From: an uncultured Eubacteriales bacterium
GTDB taxonomy: Bacteria > Bacillota > Clostridia > Lachnospirales > Lachnospiraceae
DNA: 41,678 nucleotides
Reading direction: 5' to 3'
Assembly (NCBI GenBank): GCA_900548855.1
Contig: URMF01000033.1
Location: 1-41,678 of the forward strand
Shown here: positions 24,340 to 32,064 of the stretch, piece by piece
How the letters are laid out: every line of letters begins with the position of its first letter
Position numbering within the stretch: the first letter of the stretch is position 1
Notes under the pieces: model-generated
Seen by the model: only the letters and a program-made list of their open reading frames with translations
Told to the model about the DNA's origin: nothing
Databases searched by the model: none
Made by a program: the position numbers and the translations under genes

Positions 24340-24894
24340 ATGAGAAAAAATTTTGGAGCAAAGCCATTTTTATATCCACAGCCGGTTATGATTCTGGGAA
24401 CCTATGATGAAAATGGAAAGGCAAATGCAATGAACGCTGCATGGGGCGGAATTGTAGGTGCAAATGAGATTATTGTAGATTTGTCTGCCCATAAGACAAC
24501 AGACAATATTATAAAAAATAAGGCTTTTACAGTAGGGGTGGCAGATCTTGAACATCTGGTTGCCTGCGATTATGTGGGAATTGTTTCTGCAAATAAAGAA
24601 GCAGATAAGATGAAAAAAGCAGGCTTTACTACAACGAAAGGTGAATTTGTAAATGCACCAATCATCAATGAACTTCCATTGACTCTTGAGTGTGAACTTG
24701 TAAAAGTCATTGATGGCAGCAAGTATCTTGCGGAAATTAAAAATGTAAGTGCAGATGAGAAATATCTCGGTGATGACGGAGAAATTGATCTTAGTAAGTT
24801 TACACCAATTACATATGATCCGGTACATCACGGATATTACAGACTTGGAGAACGTGTGGGAAATGCTTTTAAGGATGGAGCAAAGTTAAAATAA
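24340..24894 (+). CDS. Flavin reductase family protein (FMN-binding split barrel)
   Basis: This is a 184-residue soluble protein with AAGGAGAG before the ATG. It has the family's start (KNFGAKPFLYPQPVMILGTY), the block ANAMNAAWGGIVGANEIIVD, then KTTDNIIKNKAFTVG and ACDYVGIVSANKEADKMKKA. Members bind FMN and reduce flavins or act as small NAD(P)H-dependent flavoproteins. It follows the broken flavodoxin by 20 bases, so before insertion the two were co-transcribed and formed a small redox operon. The gene itself is complete. Confidence 0.9.
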   Translation: MRKNFGAKPFLYPQPVMILGTYDENGKANAMNAAWGGIVGANEIIVDLSAHKTTDNIIKNKAFTVGVADLEHLVACDYVGIVSANKEADKMKKAGFTTTKGEFVNAPIINELPLTLECELVKVIDGSKYLAEIKNVSADEKYLGDDGEIDLSKFTPITYDPVHHGYYRLGERVGNAFKDGAKLK

Positions 24895-24909
24895 GGACAG
24901 GTGATTAAA

Positions 24910-25677
24910 GTGAAAAAAATTGTACAGACAGCAGGAAGAAACGCACTGAATGAATTTGCACCACAGTTTGCACATTTTAATGATGATGTTTTGTTTGGAG
25001 AAAACTGGAATAATCAGGATATTGATGTAAAGACAAGATGTATTATAACAGTCACAGCACTTATCGCTTCAGGAATGATTAATACATCTTTAGTACATCA
25101 TTTTGAAAATGCAAAAGCTCATGGAGTGACTCAGAAAGAAATTGCAGCCGTGATTACCCATATAGCATTTTATGCAGGGTGGCCAAAAGGATGGGCGGCA
25201 TTCAATCTTGCAAAAGATGTCTGGAGTATAGACGAAGGTGATCTTTCATATGAAGATGAAGCAATGAGAGCTCATGCTAAAAAGATGATATTCCCGATTG
25301 GAGAGCCAAATGATAAATTTGCACAATATTTTACAGGGAAAAGTTTTTTGGCTCCTGTGTCTACGTCACAGGTTGGAATTTTCAATGTGACTTTTGAACC
25401 TGGTTGCAGAAATAACTGGCATATTCATCATGCAAAAAGCGGAGGCGGACAGATTCTTATCTGCATTGCAGGACGTGGATATTATCAGGAAGAAGGAAAA
25501 GAAGCAGTAGAAATGAAACCTGGAGATTGTGTCAATATTCCGGCAGAAGTAAAACACTGGCATGGAGCAGCACCAGATGAATGGTTTTCACATCTGGCAA
25601 TTGAAGTACCGGGAGAAGAAACATCATCCAAATGGTGTGAAACAGTAACTGATGAGATATATGAAAAACTGAAATAA
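24910..25677 (+). CDS. Carboxymuconolactone decarboxylase-cupin fusion protein
   Basis: The GTG at 24910 with AGGTGATT upstream is preferred over the GTG at 24901. The N-terminal ~115 residues form a CMD/AhpD-like helical domain (DVKTRCIITVTALIASGM, HHFENAKAHGVTQKEIAAVI, IAFYAGWPKGWAAFN) without the CxxC of true AhpD. The C-terminal ~110 residues form a cupin (NNWHIHHAKSGGGQILICIA, KPGDCVNIPAEVKHWHGA) with the metal-binding His and Glu residues. The reaction is unknown. It is in tandem with the flavin reductase gene. Confidence 0.85.
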   Translation: MKKIVQTAGRNALNEFAPQFAHFNDDVLFGENWNNQDIDVKTRCIITVTALIASGMINTSLVHHFENAKAHGVTQKEIAAVITHIAFYAGWPKGWAAFNLAKDVWSIDEGDLSYEDEAMRAHAKKMIFPIGEPNDKFAQYFTGKSFLAPVSTSQVGIFNVTFEPGCRNNWHIHHAKSGGGQILICIAGRGYYQEEGKEAVEMKPGDCVNIPAEVKHWHGAAPDEWFSHLAIEVPGEETSSKWCETVTDEIYEKLK

Positions 25678-25742
25678 CTACTTAAGTCCAATGTGAAATT
25701 TACTTTTTTATTTAACGGAAGAATATAGATAAGAACTAAGAC

Positions 25743-25771
25743 TTGACAAAATCAAACCAATACTCTATATT
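25743..25771 (+). promoter_or_regulatory. Consensus sigma-A-type promoter without a downstream ORF
   Basis: TTGACA (25743-25748) and TATATT (25766-25771) are separated by exactly 17 bases. There is no ORF with a ribosome binding site before the terminator at 25822, so this promoter may drive a short untranslated RNA. Confidence 0.6.
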
Positions 25772-25777
25772 TAACAG

Positions 25778-25852
25778 TGAAAATTCTATACCCAAAAACA
25801 GAAAACGTGAATGTGCAAATGAAGCTCAAACCCTTGTGGTTTGGGCTTTTTC
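25778..25852 (+). ncRNA. Candidate small RNA
   Basis: A perfect promoter spacing (25743-25771) is followed by about 75 bases and an intrinsic terminator (AGCTCAAACC pairing with GGTTTGGGCT, then T5 at 25847-25851). No ORF is present between them. This is a promoter-to-terminator unit of sRNA size; its expression is not shown. Alternatively the terminator belongs to the upstream cupin operon. Confidence 0.4.
25822..25852 (+). terminator. Intrinsic terminator
   Basis: AAGCTCAAACCC and GGTTTGGGCTT form a stem with a TTGT loop followed by TTTTT. It may end the candidate small RNA or the operon 24340-25677. Confidence 0.75.
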
Positions 25853-26000
25853 TAATTTTGATAGAAACTTGAGAACAGTAATTTTCAAAAAGTCAATTAT
25901 CAATTTGTAATGTTTTTTGAAGGAAAAAGTTCACAAAAGCATTTAGGCAATATTTATAAATTTTTTGAAAAAGGAATAGTTTCGCAAGAGTAACAGAGTG

Positions 26001-26028
26001 GCAATCGAGTAATATCGGTTGCTTTTTT
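26001..26028 (+). terminator. Terminator-like hairpin before the mobilisation remnant
   Basis: GCAATCGA and TCGGTTGC pair (one wobble) across GTAATA, followed by TTTTTT. The surrounding bases 25853-26115 otherwise contain no gene. Confidence 0.55.
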
Positions 26029-26115
26029 GTTGCCCAATTTTAGAAATTGCCGATTGCCCTCGGAAGAATGATTTCTAAAAATTACAAATTTGAAAAGAAA
26101 TGGAGGAAAAGAAAA

Positions 26116-26472
26116 GTGAAAGAGTATTCAAAAGGAATTTATGTAAAATTCAAACCGGAAGAGGTGGAGATACTGCATAATCGAATGAAGGAAGCTGGAG
26201 TTCAAAACATGAGTGCATATATCAGAAAGATGGCATTGAACGGATATGTGATTATTCCTAAGTGGCCGGATCTGGATCAGGTAATATCCTTGCATTCAAG
26301 GATTAGTAATAATCTCAATCAGTATGCAAGGAAAGCAAATGAAACCGGAAAATTGTACGAAGAGGATATTGCAGAAATAGAGAAGATGCATAATGAACAA
26401 ACAAAGTTTCTGAAAAAAACACTTGAGGCAGTAATGTATCTTTATGAGGAAGATTCAAAGAAGAAAAAGTGA
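26116..26472 (+). CDS. MobC-like relaxosome protein
   Basis: The GTG at 26116 with GGAGG nine bases upstream is preferred to the longer frame from 26047. The 118-residue product contains the ribbon-helix-helix-like start (YVKFKPEEVEILHNRMKEAG then NMSAYIRKMALNGYVI) and the MobC block SRISNNLNQYARKANETG, with a helical lysine-rich C-terminus. MobC proteins assist relaxase at the transfer origin. It lies just upstream of a hairpin-rich stretch and a RepA-like gene. No relaxase is present, so transfer functions are incomplete. Confidence 0.75.
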   Translation: MKEYSKGIYVKFKPEEVEILHNRMKEAGVQNMSAYIRKMALNGYVIIPKWPDLDQVISLHSRISNNLNQYARKANETGKLYEEDIAEIEKMHNEQTKFLKKTLEAVMYLYEEDSKKKK

Positions 26473-26489
26473 TTTTATGGTAAAGCGTC

Positions 26490-26582
26490 AGCGTGGCTCT
26501 GCGGTTTATCCGCAGTTCAAGGGGATTGGGGCATTCCCCAACAAGCAAAAATGCGCCGGGTATATACCGGAGCACTGCTTGC
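26490..26582 (+). repeat. Hairpin-rich segment, candidate transfer origin or structured RNA
   Basis: Three consecutive palindromes occur in 70 bases: CTGCGG-TTTAT-CCGCAG (26499-26515), TGGGG-CATT-CCCCA (26527-26540) and CCGGTATATACCGG-type at 26556-26570. The last is nested within AAGCA ... TGCTT (26543-26580). The segment lies between MobC-like and RepA_N-like genes, where oriT or replication signals are found in related elements. The function is inferred from structure and position. Confidence 0.5.
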
Positions 26583-26617
26583 CAATTTGTAAAAAGAGAA
26601 AAGAAAGGATTAAGTTT

Positions 26618-26986
26618 ATGAGAGATTTAGAAAAGGTATGTATTCAACCGAAGTATAACTATTGCACCGGTGAGGAGCGTTTTACTTTCATCAAGCTGCC
26701 AAAATGTCTGGTAGAGGATGAAGGCTTTGTTGAACTGTCAATGGATGCAAAGCTTTTATACGCACTCTTTTTAGATCGAGTTTCATTGTCAATAAAAAAT
26801 GGATGGATTGACAACCAAGGGAGGGTGTTTATCTATTATTCAATAAAAAATATTTGCGTGGATTTGAATTGTGGAACTCAAAAGGCATGCAAGTTATTGG
26901 ATGAATTGGAAAAGGTGGGAGCACTTGAACGGAAGAGACAGGGATTGGGAAGACCTAACAAGCTGTACCTTAAGAAAATGTTTTGA
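26618..26986 (+). CDS. RepA_N-type replication initiator domain, truncated
   Basis: The ATG at 26618 follows AAGAAAGGA; the frame from 26444 runs through the hairpins and is not supported. The 122-residue product is a RepA_N domain (FTFIKLPKCLVEDEGFVELS, DAKLLYALFLDRVSLSIKNG, CVDLNCGTQKACKLLDELEK), the winged-helix DNA-binding part of plasmid/ICE initiators. Full RepA proteins have a further ~150-residue C-terminal domain that is absent; the short form is common on Firmicutes integrative elements. It overlaps the next gene by four bases. Confidence 0.75.
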   Translation: MRDLEKVCIQPKYNYCTGEERFTFIKLPKCLVEDEGFVELSMDAKLLYALFLDRVSLSIKNGWIDNQGRVFIYYSIKNICVDLNCGTQKACKLLDELEKVGALERKRQGLGRPNKLYLKKMF

Positions 26987-27507
26987 GAAATAGCCATACA
27001 GATAAAAAGAAAGATAACAAGGTTCTTATGTCCTTGCGTATATCCGCAGAGGATAAGGAACAGATAGAGGAAAAAGAAAGGAAAAACGGACTTACTACGT
27101 CGGAATATATCAGAAGATGTGCTATGGGAAGAAAGCTTCCATGCTACGGAGATACAAGTCTGTTAAAGGAGTATTCCATGCAGCTTGGAAAGATTGGTTC
27201 CAATCTAAATCAGATAGCGAAACATCTGAATAGTGGCGGTTCCTATTTTAGTGTTTACAGCGATGTGAAAGAGGCAGTGAAGGAATTGCTGGATTTAAAG
27301 TTTAAGATACTTCCGGCATTGGAGGATGTTGCATGTGGAAAAAAGCACAGACGTATGGGATATACAGAAGAAAAGATAAAGAGTATTCGGTATAAGATGT
27401 CCTTGTATGATGAATTTATGGAAGAATACAATTGCAGGAAACGAAACAGTAACAAAATAGAAAAAAGTAAAGAGATTAGTTACAGAAAAGATAGGGGAGG
27501 AAAATAG
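26983..27507 (+). CDS. MobC family mobilisation protein
   Basis: This 174-residue protein has the N-terminal ribbon-helix-helix (LRISAEDKEQIEEKERKNGL then TTSEYIRRCAMGRKLP) and the MobC signature (LGKIGSNLNQIAKHLNSGGS), followed by a basic C-terminus. The TTG start at 26983 overlaps the preceding stop; an ATG at 27028 is an alternative that would remove most of the first strand. The partner relaxase normally downstream is missing, and the next ~180 bases hold a minus-strand coding fragment. This marks a deletion or fusion point. Confidence 0.8.
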   Translation: MRNSHTDKKKDNKVLMSLRISAEDKEQIEEKERKNGLTTSEYIRRCAMGRKLPCYGDTSLLKEYSMQLGKIGSNLNQIAKHLNSGGSYFSVYSDVKEAVKELLDLKFKILPALEDVACGKKHRRMGYTEEKIKSIRYKMSLYDEFMEEYNCRKRNSNKIEKSKEISYRKDRGGK

Positions 27508-27690
27508 ATGATCCCATTGCTTAATCATTTCCTCAAAATCAGAAATACTTCTTGCCGCATCTTCCATTCGCTTCAGAGCAATGGCTTGTATATCACGTTT
27601 CAAAAGAGTTCTGTCAGGATGCTCATATTCACAGAAATCCGGCAATTCCTGTTGTTTTGTATGGTTTATTTATCTGTAATACCTGCCTTA
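27508..27690 (-). pseudogene. Minus-strand coding fragment of an unknown element gene
   Basis: On the minus strand the bases read QQELPDFCEYEHPDRTLLKR, then AIALKRMEDAARSISDFEEM and KQWDHL, a balanced charged sequence typical of real protein. It runs into the MobC gene tail on one side and AT-rich DNA on the other, with no start signal. It is presumably the end of a conjugative element gene whose remainder was deleted. The family is not recognised. Confidence 0.45.
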
Positions 27691-28004
27691 TACATAAAAT
27701 AATCAGAGTTCATCAGAAGCTTACTTTTTGCAAGAAATCTGATTTTTTCAAAAACACTTCTAAATCTCCTATAAGTGAGAGAGTAATCTTTTTAAATATA
27801 AAAATATTACTTCAAACATTAAAGCGTGAAGTGATTCATACAATCAGTATAGCATAAAACAAACGCATGTTCTGCAACTATTTAATAAAAATCGAATATT
27901 TGTTTGGTAATGCTGGCGGAGTGGTGTGAATAGCAATTGTAAGTGTATGTGAGACTGGTTGTTTGTAATTCGTGAAAAACAGTATTTTGAGAGGAGGTTT
28001 TGCT
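27691..28004. other. AT-rich region without genes
   Basis: About 310 bases with only short unsupported frames on both strands. The AT-richness and lack of signals mark it as a rearranged part of the mobilisation remnant. I see no promoter or repeat that I can support. Confidence 0.4.
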
Positions 28005-28196
28005 ATGGAGTGGTATCAGATGGATGCAGGAAAGTGTCTGGAATTCAGCAAGAAAATGGCGGTGCTTAGAAAACTGGTTCGCCTTGGCCTGATTTCGGAA
28101 AATGAATATATTCGGGCAAAGAATAGGATTATGAGTTCATATCACATTCTGGAGTCAGAATATTTCAAGTCCGGTACAGGAAAAAGAGTTGCTTAG
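28005..28196 (+). CDS. Small element protein (SHOCT-like)
   Basis: The ATG at 28005 follows GAGGAGG; the frame from 27972 is unsupported. The 63-residue protein (MEWYQMDAGKCLEFSKKMAV, LRKLVRLGLISENEYIRAKN) contains the short LV.LGLI.E.EY motif of SHOCT-type domains. Small genes of this kind lie next to recombinases on Firmicutes conjugative transposons. The function is unknown. It is followed by another small ORF, but no recombinase is present. Confidence 0.55.
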   Translation: MEWYQMDAGKCLEFSKKMAVLRKLVRLGLISENEYIRAKNRIMSSYHILESEYFKSGTGKRVA

Positions 28197-28212
28197 CAAG
28201 GAATGCTTGATT

Positions 28213-28338
28213 ATGGCTGATCAGACTTTACCATTGAATGTTAGTGATGAGATGAAATCAGACGATGAAAGACAGAATTGTGTAGGAATGGAGAATGACG
28301 AAGAATTGTGTTCTTCTTCGGCAACCGACAAATTGTGA
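28213..28338 (+). CDS. Very small acidic ORF, probable element remnant
   Basis: A 41-codon frame (MADQTLPLNVSDEMKSDDER then GMENDEELCSSSATDKL) starts 10 bases after AAGGA. It is acidic and has no recognisable domain. Position after the SHOCT-like gene matches small genes that normally precede a site-specific recombinase on such elements; the recombinase is gone. Bases 28339-28496 hold nothing else identifiable. Confidence 0.35.
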   Translation: MADQTLPLNVSDEMKSDDERQNCVGMENDEELCSSSATDKL

Positions 28339-28496
28339 GACCGTGTGCCTGCTGGGTAGATGAAAAGGAAGCAAGGTAAAAAGCTGTTGTTGGAACAGAA
28401 AACAAACATCACAAGTTTTTTATAAAAAAGATTAATGAAATCCAACATTTCCTCACATTAAGTCACAAACTGAATTAATATCCACCTGATTTTGAA

Positions 28497-28525
28497 TTTT
28501 TCTATAGCAGGATGTCTACTATAAT
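28497..28525 (+). promoter_or_regulatory. Probable promoter of the gallate decarboxylase operon
   Basis: TATAAT (28520-28525) stands 45 bases before the ATG. The -35 region at 17-base spacing (TTTTTC, 28497-28502) is poor, which fits a promoter needing an activator such as the LysR protein encoded nearby. An ATTAA-N13-TTAAT inverted pair lies at about 28457-28479. Confidence 0.5.
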
Positions 28526-28569
28526 AAAGTTATCAATCGATTATTTAAAATAAGGAGATGATATCAATT

Positions 28570-30036
28570 ATGGTAGTGAATGATTTAAGATCAGCGCTTG
28601 AAGTGTTAAGACAGATGGATGGTCAACTGGTGGAGACTGATATTGAAGTGGACCCGGAAGCGGAGCTTGCAGGGGTGTACAGGCATGTGGGAGCAGGCGG
28701 TACGGTCATGCGTCCGACGAAAATTGACGGACCGGCTATGATATTTAACAATATAAAAAATCATAAGGATGCGAGAGTGCTGATCGGTCTGCTTGCCAGC
28801 AGGGAACGTGTTGCGAAACTTATGGACTGCAGGAAAGAAGAACTTGGAAAACTTTTGTGCAGGGCGGCTTTAAACCCGATCGAACCTGTTGTCTCAGAGG
28901 AAAAGGCACCATGTCAGGAAGTGATACATAAAGTAACGGATCCTGATTTTGATTTATTCAAATTATTCCCGGCACCGACGAACACTCCGGTGGACGCAGG
29001 TCCATATATCACAATGGGGATGTGCTACGCAACACACCCGGATACTGGATGCTCGGATGTGACGATCCACAGGATGTGCATTCAGTCAAAGGATGAATTA
29101 TCCATATTTCTACAGCCGGGAAGCAGACATATCGGTGTGATGGCAGAAAGGGCGACAGAACTCGGTCAGCCGCTTCCGATTTCTATTTCGATCGGTGTTG
29201 ATCCGGCGATAGAAGTTGGCTCCTGTTTTGAACCGCCAACCACACCGCTTGGGTATAACGAACTTTCGATTGCGGGTGCCATCAGAAAGACTCCGGTGGT
29301 ACTGACACCATGTGTTTCCATAAAAGAAAATGCAATCGCAAATGCTGAATATGTGATTGAAGGGGAAATCCAGCCGGGGATCAGAGTGGTTGAGGATCAG
29401 AATACACATACAGGATATGCGATGCCAGAATTCCCAGGATATAATGGACTGGCAAGTCATGAGTGCTGGCTTATAAAGGTAAAGGCGGTTACGCATAGAA
29501 AGAATCCAATCATGCAGACGGTGATCGGACCAAGCGAAGAGCATGTGAATCTGGCGGGAATTCCAACAGAGGCCAGTATTTATAATATGCTTGAGAAGGC
29601 ATTGCCGGGGAAGGTGACGAATGTTTATGCGCATCCGTCAGGCGGAGGAAAATATATGGCAGTTCTTCAGTGCAGAAAGACCGTGCATACGGATGAAGGA
29701 AAGCAGAGACAGGCAGCGCTGCTGGCGTTTAGCGCGTTTCCAGAGTTGAAACATGTGATCCTCGTAGATGAGGACGTGGATATTTTTGACACGCGCGATG
29801 TTCTGTGGGCAATGAATACGCGCTTTCAGGGAGATCGGGATATCATTACAATTCCAGGGGTAAGGTGTCATCCGCTTGACCCGAGTTCTGATCCGGCTTA
29901 CAGCCAGAGTATTTCCGATAAGGGAATCAGCTGCAAGACGATTTTTGACTGCACGGTACCATTTGAACTGAAGGATAAATTTGCACGGGCAAAATTTATG
30001 GATATTGATGAGGAAAAGTGGAAGGATTTTATTTGA
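28570..30036 (+). CDS. lpdC: UbiD-family decarboxylase, gallate decarboxylase catalytic subunit (LpdC-like)
   Basis: The ATG at 28570 has AAGGAG at 13 bases; the ATG at 28558 touches that site. The 488-residue protein matches the LpdC-type UbiD family over its length: DLRSALEVLRQMDGQLVETD at the start, GPAMIFNNIKNHKDARVLIG, ITMGMCYATHPDTGCSDVTI, and later EFPGYNGLAS and EASIYNMLEKALPG. UbiD enzymes use prenylated FMN. The closest match by gene context is gallate decarboxylase, which turns gallate into pyrogallol. It is followed within one base by the ubiX-like gene and shortly by lpdD. Protocatechuate or another hydroxybenzoate remains possible as substrate. Confidence 0.85.
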   Translation: MVVNDLRSALEVLRQMDGQLVETDIEVDPEAELAGVYRHVGAGGTVMRPTKIDGPAMIFNNIKNHKDARVLIGLLASRERVAKLMDCRKEELGKLLCRAALNPIEPVVSEEKAPCQEVIHKVTDPDFDLFKLFPAPTNTPVDAGPYITMGMCYATHPDTGCSDVTIHRMCIQSKDELSIFLQPGSRHIGVMAERATELGQPLPISISIGVDPAIEVGSCFEPPTTPLGYNELSIAGAIRKTPVVLTPCVSIKENAIANAEYVIEGEIQPGIRVVEDQNTHTGYAMPEFPGYNGLASHECWLIKVKAVTHRKNPIMQTVIGPSEEHVNLAGIPTEASIYNMLEKALPGKVTNVYAHPSGGGKYMAVLQCRKTVHTDEGKQRQAALLAFSAFPELKHVILVDEDVDIFDTRDVLWAMNTRFQGDRDIITIPGVRCHPLDPSSDPAYSQSISDKGISCKTIFDCTVPFELKDKFARAKFMDIDEEKWKDFI

Positions 30037-30037
30037 T

Positions 30038-30598
30038 ATGAAAAAAATTCTGGTAGGGATAAGTGGGGCATCCGGAGCTCCGATCGCGATCAGACTGTTG
30101 AAACGGCTGAGAGAGATGGCTGATGTCGAGACACATCTGATCATGACAAAAGGGGCAGAACTTACCATTGCCCAGGAAACGGATTGTACAGTAGAGCAGG
30201 TAAAGGCACTTGCAGATGTGGTGTATGATGTGTCTTCACTTGGCGAATGTCCTGCGTCAGGGAGTTTTAAAATGGACGCAATGATCATTGTTCCATGTTC
30301 AATGAAAACAGCTGCGGGAATTGCTTCCGGTTACAGTGATAATCTGCTCCTGCGTGCAGCAGATGTGACGTTGAAAGAAGCAAGGCAGTTAGTACTTGTG
30401 GCAAGAGAATCGCCCCTTAGTCCGGTTCATCTCAGGAATCTTCATGAGCTGAGTTCCATGGGAGTCCGCGTTGTACCGCCAATGATCAGTTTTTATCAAA
30501 AATATACGACGATTGAAGCGTGGACGGATAATTTTGCGGAACGGTTGTTGGAAATATTGGGATTACATAATACAATGCAATCCTGGAGCGGAATGTAG
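30038..30598 (+). CDS. lpdB: UbiX-family flavin prenyltransferase (LpdB-like)
   Basis: The ATG at 30038 lies two bases after the decarboxylase stop; the longer frame from 29981 is inside the previous gene. The 186-residue protein has the UbiX motifs GISGASGAPIAIRLL, ASGSFKMDAMIIVPCSMKTA, IASGYSDNLLLRAADVTLKE and LVLVARESPLSPVHLRN. It makes the prFMN cofactor from FMN and dimethylallyl phosphate for the neighbouring UbiD enzyme. The gene is full length. Confidence 0.9.
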   Translation: MKKILVGISGASGAPIAIRLLKRLREMADVETHLIMTKGAELTIAQETDCTVEQVKALADVVYDVSSLGECPASGSFKMDAMIIVPCSMKTAAGIASGYSDNLLLRAADVTLKEARQLVLVARESPLSPVHLRNLHELSSMGVRVVPPMISFYQKYTTIEAWTDNFAERLLEILGLHNTMQSWSGM

Positions 30599-30628
30599 AG
30601 AGAGACGCATCAGGATAGGTGGTGTAAA

Positions 30629-30973
30629 TTGATAAATTTGATTGAAAAACAGATTGTACTGTTAGACAGGATCGTACAGGTATCCGTCTGCAGGACGGAA
30701 TGTGGGATACAGGTGCTGATCGCAGGCGGGGACAGGCCACATATAGGCGCTGTGAGCATTGTAGATGAAAAATCTAATTTGATCTCGCATGTTTTTGAAG
30801 GACATAAGGATTATGTGATCAGTGACAGGTGGTCAGTTAAGCTGTATGAACATTTTTTAGTTCCGGTGGTGGTATCTGCTGGGATTCATTACGATGAAAT
30901 TACGCCGGATGGGATAAAGACAGTGATTGAAGAAATGGAAAAACTGTTAGAAGAGGTAATGGCGTACGAATAA
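30629..30973 (+). CDS. lpdD: LpdD-like prenylated flavin chaperone
   Basis: A TTG at 30629 with AGGTGG at six bases opens a 114-residue alpha/beta protein (VQVSVCRTECGIQVLIAGGD, HIGAVSIVDEKSNL, WSVKLYEHFLVPVVVSAGIH). It matches the small third component found with LpdB and LpdC in gallate decarboxylase clusters; a cofactor-delivery role is proposed for the family. It is the last gene of the operon and is followed by a bidirectional terminator shared with the convergent lysR gene. Confidence 0.8.
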   Translation: MINLIEKQIVLLDRIVQVSVCRTECGIQVLIAGGDRPHIGAVSIVDEKSNLISHVFEGHKDYVISDRWSVKLYEHFLVPVVVSAGIHYDEITPDGIKTVIEEMEKLLEEVMAYE

Positions 30974-31014
30974 AAAAGGCGGAAAAGGTGTGATTCATCT
31001 TTTCTGCCTTTTTT
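30972..31014. terminator. Bidirectional terminator between lpdD and lysR
   Basis: AAAAAAGGCGGAAAAG and CTTTTCTGCCTTTTTT form a long stem with A and T runs on either side. It lies in the 46-base convergent gap and can stop transcription from both directions. Confidence 0.85.
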
Positions 31015-31019
31015 GTGGG

Positions 31020-31946
31020 TCAGGATTTGAACAATTTATCGTTACATAAATTTACAAATAACTGTGCTGTTTTTGAAAGCGGTTTGTCGCAGCGGTAGCA
31101 TAATGAAAGCTGCGATGAAATAACCGGCGTGATAGGAACAGCACACCAGGGAGCACCGGTTTGTTTTGGACCATTTTCAGGAAACTGAAGATGGGCGTCC
31201 ATCAGCAGTGCAACACAGTTTTGGTTGGTTACCATATCTAAAATGGAATCAATTCTGTGACTGGTAAAAATGATATCTGGAATAAAACCTGCATTCTGGC
31301 ATGCATCCATGGACATCTGGTACATCAGGGAACCTTCTTTTATAAAACAGAAACGATCATTTTTAAGTTGCTGCAGAGTAATAGACGGAGAAGATGCCAG
31401 AGGGTGGCTGAGTGGAATCAGTGCAACCAGATGGTCACTCATGTAAGGGATCCTCAAAATGTGATGGTCATTGAGGAAGTTTTTTTCAAAAGTAACTTTA
31501 TCTTCACGGTTAAAGATCAGCTCACATTTTTCATTTTCCAGATATGGCATTAAATTTACAGGATCATCTTCTGTGATCCGTACGGTAGTTTCTGGGTATA
31601 ATTTCTGAAATTGTGAAAGAAACAGAGTGATGTGATACTGTGGCATAGAAGGAATCGTACCGATGGTGAGAAGACCATTTTCGATATTAAGCATTCTCTG
31701 GATGGCAGAAATTCCTTCAAATTCGGAACGGGTAACGGATTTTGCGTAAGGCAGAAAAATTTCTCCATAGTTTGTGAGTTCAACCCGCCTTGTGGTGCGT
31801 GTAAATAAAGCTACACCAAGATCATTCTCCAGACTTTTGATATGTTTTGATAACGTGGACTGGTTCATATAGAGCCGTTCGGAGGCTTCCCAAAAGTTTT
31901 TTGTTTCAGCAAGGACAATAAACTCCTTTAAATTCTCAGTATTCAT
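31020..31946 (-). CDS. LysR-type regulator of the tannin/gallate locus
   Basis: The ATG at 31946 with AAGGAG upstream gives 308 residues; the frame extending to 32009 is not needed. The N-terminal winged HTH (LKEFIVLAETKNFWEASERL, NQSTLSKHIKSLENDLGVAL, FTRTTRRVELTNYGE) and the effector-binding domain are complete. It is transcribed away from the transporter-tannase pair and toward the decarboxylase operon terminator, so it can control both flanking units. The effector is probably gallate or a related phenolic; this is inference from context. Confidence 0.85.
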   Translation of the reverse strand: MNTENLKEFIVLAETKNFWEASERLYMNQSTLSKHIKSLENDLGVALFTRTTRRVELTNYGEIFLPYAKSVTRSEFEGISAIQRMLNIENGLLTIGTIPSMPQYHITLFLSQFQKLYPETTVRITEDDPVNLMPYLENEKCELIFNREDKVTFEKNFLNDHHILRIPYMSDHLVALIPLSHPLASSPSITLQQLKNDRFCFIKEGSLMYQMSMDACQNAGFIPDIIFTSHRIDSILDMVTNQNCVALLMDAHLQFPENGPKQTGAPWCAVPITPVISSQLSLCYRCDKPLSKTAQLFVNLCNDKLFKS

Positions 31947-31980
31947 GCATCCGTTCTCCTTTAAGTCTGTTTCTGACTTA

Positions 31981-31999
31981 ATTCTATCGGAACCCGAAT
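31981..31999. promoter_or_regulatory. LysR-type box (ATTC-N11-GAAT)
   Basis: A symmetric T-N11-A-type site, ATTC-TATCGGAACCC-GAAT, lies in the divergent gap between lysR and the transporter gene and ends exactly at the -35 of the transporter promoter. Its place matches a LysR recognition site that also overlaps the regulator's own start region. Confidence 0.65.
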
Positions 32000-32027
32000 T
32001 GTTTGTCAACGCGGGGCAAAATATAAT
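31999..32027 (+). promoter_or_regulatory. Promoter of the transporter-tannase operon
   Basis: TTGTTT (31999-32004) and TATAAT (32022-32027) are spaced by 17 bases. The site lies 38 bases before the transporter start. The LysR box abuts the -35, fitting activation by the adjacent regulator. Confidence 0.7.
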
Positions 32028-32064
32028 AGAAATATCAAAAAAATATATCTTTTGGGAGGTAAAT

